Positions 1 to 5,951 of a stretch of 5,951 bases of DNA are shown piece by piece. The notes beneath the pieces are model-generated. The model did no database searches, was not told the DNA's origin, and was given only the letters and a program-made list of their open reading frames with translations. Every line of letters begins with the position of its first letter. Position 1 is the stretch's first letter. The position numbers were made by a program, and so were the translations under genes. Source of the DNA: UBA2632 sp964452155 (lineage in GTDB: Bacteria; Bacteroidota; Bacteroidia; Bacteroidales; Dysgonomonadaceae); NCBI GenBank assembly GCA_964452155.1, contig CAYVLC010000156.1, positions 1 to 5,951 on the forward strand, read 5' to 3'.

Positions 1-173
1 AGATATGCGTGGTGTTGGTAAATTTGTCTAACAACGATTTTGTGATTAATGATGGTGAGAGGGTTTGCCAAATGGTTGTTGCCAAACATGCCACTGTGCA
101 GTGGCAAGAAACCAACGAGCTCAAAGAGAGCGATAGAGGCACTGGAGGATTTGGCCATACTGGCAACAAATAA
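1..173 (+). CDS. dut: dUTP diphosphatase (dUTPase), C-terminal part, cut by window start
   Basis: This is the 3' end of a trimeric dUTPase, which hydrolyses dUTP to dUMP and pyrophosphate in the cytoplasm; it keeps uracil out of DNA and supplies dUMP for thymidylate synthesis. The readable frame starts at base 3 (ICVVLVNLS) and ends with TAA at 171-173. Two family motifs are visible: motif IV as GERVCQMVV, and the glycine-rich motif V as RGTGGFGHTG, the flexible tail that closes over the nucleotide in the neighbouring active site. Motif III, with the catalytic Asp, lies just outside the window; bases 1-2 (AG) fit the end of the Glu codon of its usual ...GE ending. The C-terminus is intact. 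The next gene begins 12 bp downstream, so the two are probably co-transcribed. The assignment is firm from motif V alone; only the N-terminal two thirds cannot be judged. Confidence 0.93.
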   Translation, partial: ICVVLVNLSNNDFVINDGERVCQMVVAKHATVQWQETNELKESDRGTGGFGHTGNK

Positions 174-185
174 CATAAATAAAAC

Positions 186-1949
186 ATGATAGAGAGAATA
201 TACACACACAATACTAAGATAGCTACTGAGTTGAAAAAAATTGTTGCAGCCTTGTCCCTCATGCTTTATATGACTAGCGGATTGGTTTTTGCACAAGACA
301 ATAGCGCGTGGATAATAGATGCCAACAACCAACGAAAGTTTGATTATTACTTTTACGATGCACTAAGTGCCAAAGCTCAGGGCAACTATGACCAGGCCTT
401 TAATCTATTGCAACACTGCTATGCACTAGATACTACCAATGCTGCTGTGCTAAGCGAATTGAGTGGATTTTATAATGTGTTGCAAGAGAAGGGGCTAGCG
501 GCAGTTTTTCTTCAGAAAGCAGTAGATAAAGATCCAGACAACTACTACTACAACATGATGCTGGGTGCGCTCTATAGCGACCTCGACAGAAAGGAAGAAG
601 CCATTGATATTTATACTAAAATGCGAAAGGATTATCCCGAAAAAACGGATGTATTTATGTCTTTGGCCGAAGTGTATAACAATAATGGCGATCTAAAAAA
701 AGCAATTGAAGTGTTGGATGAGTTGGAGAAAAATGTGGGAGTGAGAGAGAGTATTACTTTAAATAAGTTTCGGCTTTACTCTATGCTCAGCGAAAAAGAG
801 AAGGCATTTGACGAAATAGAAATTATTATAGAAAAAAACCCCGATAATATAAGCTATATACTTCTGCTTGGCGATTTGTATATGCAAGACAATCAGCTCG
901 ACAAATCGCTTGAACAATACAGAAAAGTGGAAGCCTTAGACCCAGACTATCCTGCCCTAGTGCTCTCTATGGTCAACTACTACGATAAGAGCGGCAAGCC
1001 CGAGCTGGCACTCGAGGAGATCAATAGGGCTTTGGTGAGCCCAATGTTTGAGATAGACGTAAAGCTACAACTGCTAACACGCTATATAACTATGTTGCAG
1101 ACCAATGAGACCGATACAAAAATAGCCAATCCGCTTTTTGCTACACTCTTTGATCAACATCCGCACCATGCTCAGCTCAACTTTTTGTATGGGAGTGTGC
1201 TACTCTTGCAAGAAAACAAAGACGAAGCCATGAAGCAATTTGAAATCTATACTACAGCAGAGCCCGAAAATCCTGCTGGTTGGGAACAAATGCTTCGCAT
1301 AGCTCTGCCCGATAGTTTAGACAAAGTAATAATGATTACGCAAGAGGCTCTGAAGTATATACCCAATGCCTATCAATTCTATTTTTATTTGGGAGGTGCT
1401 AAGTATCAACAAGAAAAATATGCAGAAGCCCTGGCCATATTCGAAGAGGGATTGGAGACTATAGGCGAAGAAAATATTCCAGTAAAGTCTGACTTTTATG
1501 CCCAAATAGGCGATTTGAACTACCATTTAGGAAACAAACAACTGGCCTACGAAAACTATGAGAAGGCGCTGAAAATAAACCCTCAGAATTTGGGAGTGCT
1601 CAACAATTATAGCTATTTCTTATCGCTCGACAATGAGTCGTTGGACAAAGCAGAGCGCATGAGCGGTGTTACTGTGAAGGCTGAGCCCACCAATGCTACC
1701 TTCCTAGATACTTATGGGTGGGTGTTGTTTAAGCAGGGTGCTTATACAATGGCCAAGATTTATATCGAAAACGCTGTGAAGTATAGCGAAGACGACCCCT
1801 CGGCCGAAGTGTTGGAGCACTACGGCGACATTCTCTACAAAACGGGTGAAGAGGAAAAAGCCCTTGAACAGTGGCAAAAAGCCAAAGAGCTAGGGAGTGA
1901 TTCTACAACACTAGACAAGAAGATAAAAACAAAAAAATATATCGAATAA
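186..1949 (+). CDS. Exported tetratricopeptide repeat (TPR) protein
   Basis: A 587-residue protein made almost wholly of TPR helix pairs, which normally act as protein-binding scaffolds. Seen in the sequence: a hydrophobic segment at residues 19-35 followed by a signal peptidase I-like site VFA|QDN (cleavage after residue 36), so it is exported, probably to the periplasm. Clear TPR units lie near residues 53-117, 119-183, 225-257, 329-361, 395-425, 438-470, 506-538 and 541-573, with the usual G..Y/F..A and A...P pattern, for example around YAQIGDLNYHLGN and VLEHYGDILYKTGE. There is no enzymatic domain. The ATG at 186 gives an unusually long 18-residue lead before the hydrophobic stretch; TTG at 231 would give a textbook signal peptide starting MKKIVAAL, so the start is uncertain. 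It follows dut by 12 bp and precedes the DUF4292 lipoprotein by 19 bp, which suggests a shared envelope role. The binding partner is unknown. TPR and export calls are strong; function is inference. Confidence 0.9.
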   Translation: MIERIYTHNTKIATELKKIVAALSLMLYMTSGLVFAQDNSAWIIDANNQRKFDYYFYDALSAKAQGNYDQAFNLLQHCYALDTTNAAVLSELSGFYNVLQEKGLAAVFLQKAVDKDPDNYYYNMMLGALYSDLDRKEEAIDIYTKMRKDYPEKTDVFMSLAEVYNNNGDLKKAIEVLDELEKNVGVRESITLNKFRLYSMLSEKEKAFDEIEIIIEKNPDNISYILLLGDLYMQDNQLDKSLEQYRKVEALDPDYPALVLSMVNYYDKSGKPELALEEINRALVSPMFEIDVKLQLLTRYITMLQTNETDTKIANPLFATLFDQHPHHAQLNFLYGSVLLLQENKDEAMKQFEIYTTAEPENPAGWEQMLRIALPDSLDKVIMITQEALKYIPNAYQFYFYLGGAKYQQEKYAEALAIFEEGLETIGEENIPVKSDFYAQIGDLNYHLGNKQLAYENYEKALKINPQNLGVLNNYSYFLSLDNESLDKAERMSGVTVKAEPTNATFLDTYGWVLFKQGAYTMAKIYIENAVKYSEDDPSAEVLEHYGDILYKTGEEEKALEQWQKAKELGSDSTTLDKKIKTKKYIE

Positions 1950-1968
1950 GATTAATTTATAGAGAGAA

Positions 1969-2817
1969 ATGAACATTCACAAACTACCACAATATATAAT
2001 AATATTTTTATTGCTCTTTTTTATAGGTGTATATTCCTGTAAACCGAAGCAGCGCATAGTTCAGGCAGCAACGGAGCTGGAAGACAAAACCTCGTCGGAT
2101 TTGTTTGAAGATGTGCTGTATAAAGACCTTAAGTATGCTACTTTTTCTTCGAAGCTGAACATGAATATATCGACAGGGAAAAAGACGATGAGCTCTAAAG
2201 GCAGTCTCAGCATTATTCGCAACGAGGCAATACAATTGTCGATACAACCACTTTTTGGCATAGAGATGTTTCGCATGTATGTAGAGCCAAACTGCATTAT
2301 CATTCTAGATAGAATGAACAAGCGCTATGTAAGAGAATTTTTTGACGACATCAAAGACCATAGCCCTATTGGTTTTAACTTCTATACCCTGCAATCACTT
2401 TTCACCAATAGCCTATTCATTCCAGAACAATCGGTTGTATCGGTAGATGATTACAAAAAATTTAAATACGCACAAAGCTCAGACAACTATATGCTAAAGG
2501 CAAGAGATAGCAAATCGCAGATAGACTATAGTTTTTTTGTGAATGGCAACGACCAGATAACACTTACCGAATTGTATATGCCAAGCAAAAACTATTCGTT
2601 GGCCTGGAACTACGAACAGTTTGCGCTATTGAAAGATTTTTTCTTTCCTCACGAAATGAAAATAGTAGCATCGGCCTCAAAAACAAATTTCGATACTTCT
2701 ATCTCATTGTCATCTATAAGCTTAAACGATACGCTGACACTCAATAGCTCAATCCCCTCTAGTTACACCAGAGTAGAATTGAAAGAGGTTTTAAAACTAT
2801 TAGCCGATAAAAAATGA
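1969..2817 (+). CDS. DUF4292-type lipoprotein, LolA/LolB-like fold suspected
   Basis: A 282-residue predicted lipoprotein. Residues 6-22 are strongly hydrophobic and end in a lipobox-like VYSC, with Cys24 as the expected lipidated residue. The residues after Cys24 are KPKQR: basic, with no acidic run of the kind that sends Bacteroidota lipoproteins to the cell surface, so it probably faces the periplasm. The rest looks rich in beta strands, with alternating polar and hydrophobic segments such as KGSLSIIRNEAIQLSIQPLF (residues 78-97) and a later FFPHEMKIVAS. This matches my memory of the DUF4292 family of Bacteroidota, commonly found beside an EnvC-type gene; the family resembles the lipid-binding LolA/LolB fold, but I could not test that here. 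Its stop overlaps the next start as ATGA (2814-2817), implying translational coupling to the EnvC-like gene. A purine run AGAGAGAAA (1961-1969) lies directly before the ATG. Function is unproven; lipoprotein status is fairly safe. Confidence 0.85.
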   Translation: MNIHKLPQYIIIFLLLFFIGVYSCKPKQRIVQAATELEDKTSSDLFEDVLYKDLKYATFSSKLNMNISTGKKTMSSKGSLSIIRNEAIQLSIQPLFGIEMFRMYVEPNCIIILDRMNKRYVREFFDDIKDHSPIGFNFYTLQSLFTNSLFIPEQSVVSVDDYKKFKYAQSSDNYMLKARDSKSQIDYSFFVNGNDQITLTELYMPSKNYSLAWNYEQFALLKDFFFPHEMKIVASASKTNFDTSISLSSISLNDTLTLNSSIPSSYTRVELKEVLKLLADKK

Positions 2818-4151
2818 AATACCTGGTTCTAATCTTTTGTCTAAGTGTAAGCTTCTCTGTTTTTTCTCAATCCAGAGAGATAGAGCGGTTGCAAGATCAA
2901 CGTAAAAGCTTGCAAACAGAAATAGAGACTACCAACAGGCTCTTTTTGGATGTAAAGAAACAGACCACTACCATTATACAGCGTATCAAACTTATCAATA
3001 AACAAATTGAGACTCGCAAAAAAATTATAGCTGTTCAGAGAAAAGAGATAACCGAGCTCGACAACGAGTTGGTGCGTCTGCAAAAAGAGATTGCCTCTTT
3101 GGACAAAGAGTTGACACTGCGAAAAGAGAAGTATGCTAAGGCCATAAAAATGGTGATGCACAAGCGACAGGCTGAAAATAAAATATTCTTTATTCTTTCT
3201 GGCAAATCGTTTGGCGAGGCACTGCGCAGAATGCAATATTTGAAACAGTATTCTCGTGTGCAAAAGAACGAGGCCAATGAGATAAAGGAGAAAAATGCTG
3301 CACTATTGCAAAAGAAACAAGATGTGCAGGCGGCCAAAATAGAGCGGAGCAAAACGCTACAGGACATACGCAATGAGCAGTCTAAGCTGATAGCCGAAGA
3401 GCAGAATAGGAAGAGCGAAATGGGCGAAGCGCAAGGCAAGCAAAAGGTGTTGCAAAAAGAGTTGCAAGACAAACAAAAGCAGGCCAATAGGCTCAACAAC
3501 GAGATTGAGAAGCTGATAGCCGAAGAGGTGGCACAGCAAGAACGCGAGGCAAAAAGACTAGCCGATGAGCGCCGCAAAAAACGAGAAGAGCAACAACGTA
3601 TTGCAGAAGAGAAACGACAAAAAGAGCAAAAGAAAAAACCTAAAAGAGAACAAACTGAACCCGAGAAAGAGACTCCTGTGCCTCTGCCTATCGAAAAAGA
3701 AGAGCCGCTCATTGCCGAAGCAGAAACATTTAATCTGTCTAAAAATTTTGTTGCCAACAAAGGGCGTTTGCCCATGCCTGTAACTGGTGCTGCCACAATT
3801 GTATCGTCATTTGGTGTGCACAAGCACAGCGAGTGGAATGTATCTACCAACAGCAGCGGCATAGATATACAGGCACAACAGAACTCCGACATTCGCTCTA
3901 TTTTTGATGGTGAGGTGTCGCGCATTATTGCTTTTCCGGGATACAACAACTGCGTAATTCTACGCCATGGCGACTATTATACATTTTATGCCAATATAAT
4001 AAATGTGTATGTCAAAAAAGGACAGAAAGTAAAAACAGGCGATGCACTGGGTAAAATTTATACAGATTCTGATACTGGAATTGCCTCGATGCATTTTCAG
4101 CTATGGAAACAGACAACTAAACTTGATCCGGCACCATGGCTCAAGCGATAA
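2814..4151 (+). CDS. envC: EnvC-type murein hydrolase activator (coiled coil + degenerate LytM/M23 domain)
   Basis: A 445-residue exported protein that, by family, switches on cell-wall amidases that split daughter cells rather than cutting murein itself. Visible parts: a signal peptide at residues 1-18 (VFS|QSRE); long coiled coils at about 20-118 and 150-285; between them the EnvC-family turn FFILSGKSFGEALRRMQYLK (125-144); a Lys/Glu/Pro-rich linker at about 245-300; the conserved entry GRLPMPV (317-323); then a LytM domain to the end. The M23 zinc site is broken: the HxGxD motif reads SSGID (Ser347, Asp351 kept), YAH reads YAN (Asn394), and HxHF reads SMHF (Ser425, His427 kept). The domain should therefore be inactive as a peptidase, as in true EnvC. 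It overlaps the DUF4292 gene by 4 bp. No ftsE/ftsX or amidase gene is in the window. The family call is strong; orthology to E. coli EnvC and its exact partner are inferred. Confidence 0.9.
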   Translation: MKYLVLIFCLSVSFSVFSQSREIERLQDQRKSLQTEIETTNRLFLDVKKQTTTIIQRIKLINKQIETRKKIIAVQRKEITELDNELVRLQKEIASLDKELTLRKEKYAKAIKMVMHKRQAENKIFFILSGKSFGEALRRMQYLKQYSRVQKNEANEIKEKNAALLQKKQDVQAAKIERSKTLQDIRNEQSKLIAEEQNRKSEMGEAQGKQKVLQKELQDKQKQANRLNNEIEKLIAEEVAQQEREAKRLADERRKKREEQQRIAEEKRQKEQKKKPKREQTEPEKETPVPLPIEKEEPLIAEAETFNLSKNFVANKGRLPMPVTGAATIVSSFGVHKHSEWNVSTNSSGIDIQAQQNSDIRSIFDGEVSRIIAFPGYNNCVILRHGDYYTFYANIINVYVKKGQKVKTGDALGKIYTDSDTGIASMHFQLWKQTTKLDPAPWLKR

Positions 4152-4213
4152 GGATACCACTTAGCAAAAGAAACTAATAAACTAATTATAAATTCATTGT
4201 AAACTAATATCTT
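4152..4213 (+). promoter_or_regulatory. nupG leader with three AAACTAAT direct repeats
   Basis: The 62-bp gap before nupG is very AT-rich and holds three exact copies of AAACTAAT, at 4171-4178, 4179-4186 and 4201-4208. The first two are in perfect tandem; the third starts 22 bp after the second, close to two helical turns, and ends 5 bp before the ATG. No match to the Bacteroidota promoter pattern (TTTG, about 20 bp, TAnnTTTG) and no terminator hairpin was found. The repeats could be operator sites or chance in AT-rich sequence; the gap itself suggests that nupG may have its own promoter. Confidence 0.35.
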
Positions 4214-5464
4214 ATGAACCTAAAACTACGTTTAATCTTGATGAACTTTCTCCAATATGCAATTTGGGGAGCATGGTTAATTTCTTTGGGTGCTTACTTG
4301 GGAGGTAAGCTTGAGTTTTCGGGAGTGCAAATTGGTAGCTTTTTTGCTACTATGGGTATTGCATCATTGTTTATGCCCGGACTGTTGGGTATAATAGCTG
4401 ACCGCTTTGTTCCGGCCGAAAAACTGTTGGGCATTTGTCATCTATTGGGTGCCATGTTTTTGTTTTTGGCAGCACCCCAAACGGAGTATGCTGTACTTTA
4501 TACTTATATACTGCTAGCAGTGTTTTTTTATATGCCTACCATTGCTTTGTCAAATGCAGTAGCATACAATGCGCTCGAAAAAGGAGGGTACGATACCGTA
4601 AAAACATTTCCACCCATCCGTGTGTGGGGTACGGTTGGTTTTATAGTATCGATGATTGCAGTTGACTTAATCCGCATTGACGGAATGAAATTCTCGCAAA
4701 CAGCTTATCAACTTTACTTCTCTGCAGCTATTTCATTGGTGCTAGGGATTTACTCGTTCACTCTTCCCAAATGTCCTGTTAGCTCGGCAAGCGAAAGTAA
4801 ATCGTGGGTTGACAACTTTGGCTTGCGTGCCTTTGCCTTGTTTAAGAAACGCAAAATGGCTATCTTTTTCACATTTTCGATGCTTCTTGGGGTGGCACTG
4901 CAGATTACAAACATGTTTGCCAACGACTACCTCACCAACTACTTTGGTGTTATGCCCCAATATCAAGACACATTTGGTGTGCAGTATGCCAACATACTCA
5001 TCTCTATTTCTCAAATGTCCGAGACACTCTGTATTCTCTTAATTCCATTCTTTTTGAAACGCTTTGGCATTAAGAAAGTAATGCTCATAAGCATGTTTGC
5101 ATGGATATTGCGTTTTGGCTTGTTAGGCTTTGGCAATCCTGGTGGTGGCGTTTGGATGCTTGTTCTCTCTATGCTTGTGTATGGTGTGGCATTCGATTTC
5201 TTCAACATTTCGGGTTCGCTATTTGTAGAACAAGAGACCAGCCCAAAAATTCGGTCTAGTGCGCAAGGGCTTTTCATGATTATGACCAATGGCTTTGGAG
5301 CCTTCATAGGTTCTTATGCTGCGGGGCAAGTGGTAGATATGGTTGGCTGGCCCAATGCCTGGTTTGTGTTTACAGCCTACTCCGTTGTGGTGATGATTTT
5401 GTTTGCTATTCTATTTCAATATAAGCACGATCCGGTGCAGCTGGAACGACAGCTGGCTAAATGA
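4214..5464 (+). CDS. nupG: NupG-type nucleoside:H+ symporter (major facilitator superfamily)
   Basis: A 416-residue, 12-helix inner-membrane transporter that imports nucleosides with protons; E. coli NupG is 418 residues. Similarity runs end to end from the first residues (MNLKLRLILMNFLQYAIWGAW) and includes the stretches FPPIRVWGT, LQITNMF and YGVAFDFFNISGS. Residues that I recall as lining the E. coli nucleoside pocket are all kept: Arg136, Thr140 and Phe143 in the same positions; Gln230/Asn233 (E. coli 225/228); Gln267/Glu270 (261/264); and Tyr323/Phe327 (318/322). The MFS loop motif appears as GIIADRF. The ATG at 4214 is well supported because the N-terminus aligns from residue 1. Which nucleosides it takes cannot be told from sequence; XapB is the main related alternative. 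It lies 62 bp after the EnvC-like gene and is followed 6 bp later by the first copy of a hairpin repeat that might also end its transcript. Confidence 0.94.
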   Translation: MNLKLRLILMNFLQYAIWGAWLISLGAYLGGKLEFSGVQIGSFFATMGIASLFMPGLLGIIADRFVPAEKLLGICHLLGAMFLFLAAPQTEYAVLYTYILLAVFFYMPTIALSNAVAYNALEKGGYDTVKTFPPIRVWGTVGFIVSMIAVDLIRIDGMKFSQTAYQLYFSAAISLVLGIYSFTLPKCPVSSASESKSWVDNFGLRAFALFKKRKMAIFFTFSMLLGVALQITNMFANDYLTNYFGVMPQYQDTFGVQYANILISISQMSETLCILLIPFFLKRFGIKKVMLISMFAWILRFGLLGFGNPGGGVWMLVLSMLVYGVAFDFFNISGSLFVEQETSPKIRSSAQGLFMIMTNGFGAFIGSYAAGQVVDMVGWPNAWFVFTAYSVVVMILFAILFQYKHDPVQLERQLAK

Positions 5465-5470
5465 AAATAC

Positions 5471-5496
5471 AAACATACGACTACCTCGTGGTTGCA
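5471..5496 (+). repeat. 26-nt hairpin repeat, copy R1
   Basis: The unit reads AAACATA, then stem CGACTAC, loop CTC, stem GTGGTTG, then CA. The 7-bp stem pairs throughout, with two G-T wobbles. It matches copy R2 at 23 of 26 positions and is related to the inverted copy R3. It starts 6 bp after the nupG stop and is followed by CATTTT, so it could act as a weak terminator, but the short T-run makes that uncertain. Confidence 0.7.
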
Positions 5497-5517
5497 TTTT
5501 CTATTCTCGGACGATAG

Positions 5518-5552
5518 TATAAGCGGTAAACAGTGAGCAGTAAACAGACAAC
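5518..5552 (+). repeat. Degenerate 7-bp tandem repeat, about five units
   Basis: Read in steps of seven, the units are TATAAGC, GGTAAAC, AGTGAGC, AGTAAAC and AGACAAC, giving a rough consensus RGTRARC. C is fixed at position 7 and A at position 5. The middle three units are the clearest; the outer two are weak. No coding role is seen. Confidence 0.5.
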
Positions 5553-5562
5553 ACAGTGCCTT

Positions 5563-5587
5563 AGAGACGCCCAATTATAGCGTCTCT
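5563..5587. repeat. Hairpin AGAGACGC / GCGTCTCT
   Basis: A perfect 8-bp inverted repeat (5563-5570 and 5580-5587) around the 9-nt loop CCAATTATA. There is no T-run after it, so a classical terminator is unlikely. From memory, similar AGAGACGC...GCGTCTCT palindromes recur between genes in many Bacteroidota and cyanobacterial genomes; this was not checked here. Confidence 0.65.
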
Positions 5588-5708
5588 CTACCAACCGACC
5601 TACAAAAAGATGCTGCAATATTAAAACACCACAATAAACAACCACACTTCATGCGGACTATTCACACTAGCCCCCTTCAGGGTTAATCGCCTATATGAAA
5701 AATCAAAA

Positions 5709-5743
5709 CACCACTCCCCCTCCTTTGCAACGAGGGGGTGGTG
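5709..5743. repeat. GC-rich hairpin CCCCCTC / GAGGGGG
   Basis: Seven paired bases (5716-5722 with 5732-5738) around loop CTTTGCAAC are extended by CACCA (5709-5713) pairing with TGGTG (5739-5743) across a 2-nt bulge, giving 12 pairs. It stands out as a GC-rich block in AT-rich surroundings. It is probably a dispersed repeat; no T-run follows, so termination is not supported. Confidence 0.65.
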
Positions 5744-5811
5744 GTTAAGCGTTTGCAACACTTATTAGAGCTTCCACACCGCTCGTCCCGATTTTCGAAC
5801 CCTTCTACACT

Positions 5812-5840
5812 CCTGTGAAATATGATGAGATTTCGCAAGG
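5812..5840. repeat. Imperfect hairpin CCTGTGAAAT / ATTTCGCAAGG
   Basis: Bases 5812-5821 pair with 5830-5840 over ten positions, with one bulged A and one G-T wobble, around the 8-nt loop ATGATGAG. The arm ATTTCGCAAGG resembles GAAATT/TTCGC-type palindromes that I associate with Bacteroidota intergenic repeats, but this is recollection only. Confidence 0.45.
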
Positions 5841-5876
5841 TAGGCCGATTAGGAAGTCGAAGAGAGCGGGAGCTGC

Positions 5877-5902
5877 TACAACCTCGAAGAGGTTGCATGT
5901 TT
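5877..5902 (-). repeat. 26-nt hairpin repeat, copy R3 (inverted)
   Basis: On the minus strand this reads AAACATG, stem CAACCTC, loop TTC, stem GAGGTTG, then TA: the same layout and length as R1 and R2. Its stem is perfect, yet differs from R2 at two paired positions that both change together. It lies head to head with R2: ATGTTTATA (5897-5905) is the exact reverse complement of TATAAACAT (5921-5929). Confidence 0.7.
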
Positions 5903-5923
5903 ATAGCCCAACCGTGAAGATAT

Positions 5924-5949
5924 AAACATACGACCACATCGTGGTCGCA
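5924..5949 (+). repeat. 26-nt hairpin repeat, copy R2
   Basis: The unit reads AAACATA, stem CGACCAC, loop ATC, stem GTGGTCG, then CA, with a perfect 7-bp stem. It is in the same orientation as R1, 453 bp away, and opposite to R3. It ends 2 bp before the window ends, so the element may extend further. Confidence 0.7.
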
Positions 5950-5951
5950 CC

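Larger units (their letters stand above)
5465..5951. other. Non-coding intergenic region rich in short hairpin repeats
   Basis: No convincing gene lies in these 487 bases. An 84-codon open frame on the minus strand (5683-5937) runs straight through three palindromes and is best read as repeat-derived. The region holds six hairpins and one short tandem repeat, listed separately. Stretches 5588-5708 and 5744-5811 show nothing further beyond a 10-bp direct repeat AAAACACCAC (5623-5632 and 5705-5714) and an 8-bp repeat TTTGCAAC (5724-5731 and 5752-5759), which may be chance. The region continues past the window end. Confidence 0.75.

Noticed and set aside
189..1968. ATAGAGAGAA occurring both at 189-198 and at 1959-1968, near two gene starts
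   Set aside because: Two copies of a simple purine run are easily chance; the first lies inside the reading frame from ATG 186, and the second may merely help ribosome binding.
2008..2321. Two overlapping minus-strand frames inside the DUF4292 gene
   Set aside because: They lie wholly within a well-supported lipoprotein gene and show no domain, signal or leader of their own.
3565..3783. 72-codon plus-strand frame inside the EnvC-like gene
   Set aside because: It is an out-of-frame reading of the Lys/Glu-rich linker; the parent frame continues unbroken into a recognisable LytM domain, so no frameshift is implied.
3035..3949. 304-codon open frame on the minus strand
   Set aside because: It is the antisense of the Lys/Glu/Gln-rich coiled coil of the EnvC-like gene; the Ser/Cys/Phe-rich product is the expected mirror of that codon bias.
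5011..5307. 98-codon minus-strand frame inside nupG
   Set aside because: It lies opposite highly conserved NupG sequence and has no features of a real protein.
5478..5500. R1 hairpin plus CATTTT as a Rho-independent terminator of nupG
   Set aside because: The stem is short, has two wobbles and the T-run is only four bases after a CA, so I list it as a repeat and leave terminator activity as a possibility only.
5683..5937. 84-codon open frame on the minus strand
   Set aside because: It runs through three palindromic repeats (R3, the CCTGTGAAAT hairpin and the GC-rich hairpin), has no recognisable domain, and its Arg/Ser/Cys-rich product looks like translated repeat sequence.

Overview
The window looks like a chromosomal segment from a member of the Bacteroidota, most likely Bacteroidales. 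The grounds are an AT-leaning base composition, A-rich leaders without a clear Shine-Dalgarno sequence, signal peptides cleaved just before Gln, a DUF4292-type lipoprotein, and an intergenic tail full of the short hairpin repeats typical of that phylum. All genes are on the + strand. No RNA gene, CRISPR array, transposase or phage gene was seen.

Bases 1-4151 form a tight gene row: the 3' end of dut (dUTPase), a 587-residue exported TPR protein, a lipoprotein of the DUF4292 type, and an EnvC-type murein hydrolase activator. Gaps are 12 bp, 19 bp and a 4-bp ATGA overlap, so this is probably one operon. The last three genes all encode exported proteins. They plausibly form an envelope module: a TPR scaffold, a LolA/LolB-like lipoprotein facing the periplasm, and a coiled-coil activator whose LytM domain has lost its catalytic histidines. 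Which proteins touch each other is inference.

After a 62-bp gap holding three copies of the 8-mer AAACTAAT comes a NupG-type nucleoside:proton symporter (4214-5464), very close in sequence to the enterobacterial protein. dut and nupG both touch nucleotide metabolism, but the gap and the different cell location argue for separate transcription units.

Bases 5465-5951 carry no convincing gene. They hold a dense patchwork of palindromes: three diverged copies of one 26-nt hairpin unit (two direct, one inverted) with base changes that preserve pairing, a degenerate 7-bp tandem repeat, and three unrelated hairpins. This reads as a landing zone for small non-coding repeats of the REP/MITE kind, some of which may also end nupG transcription.

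Most of the window is ordinary core genome. The parts most worth a second look are the TPR-DUF4292-EnvC gene set, the triple 8-mer before nupG, and the hairpin island.
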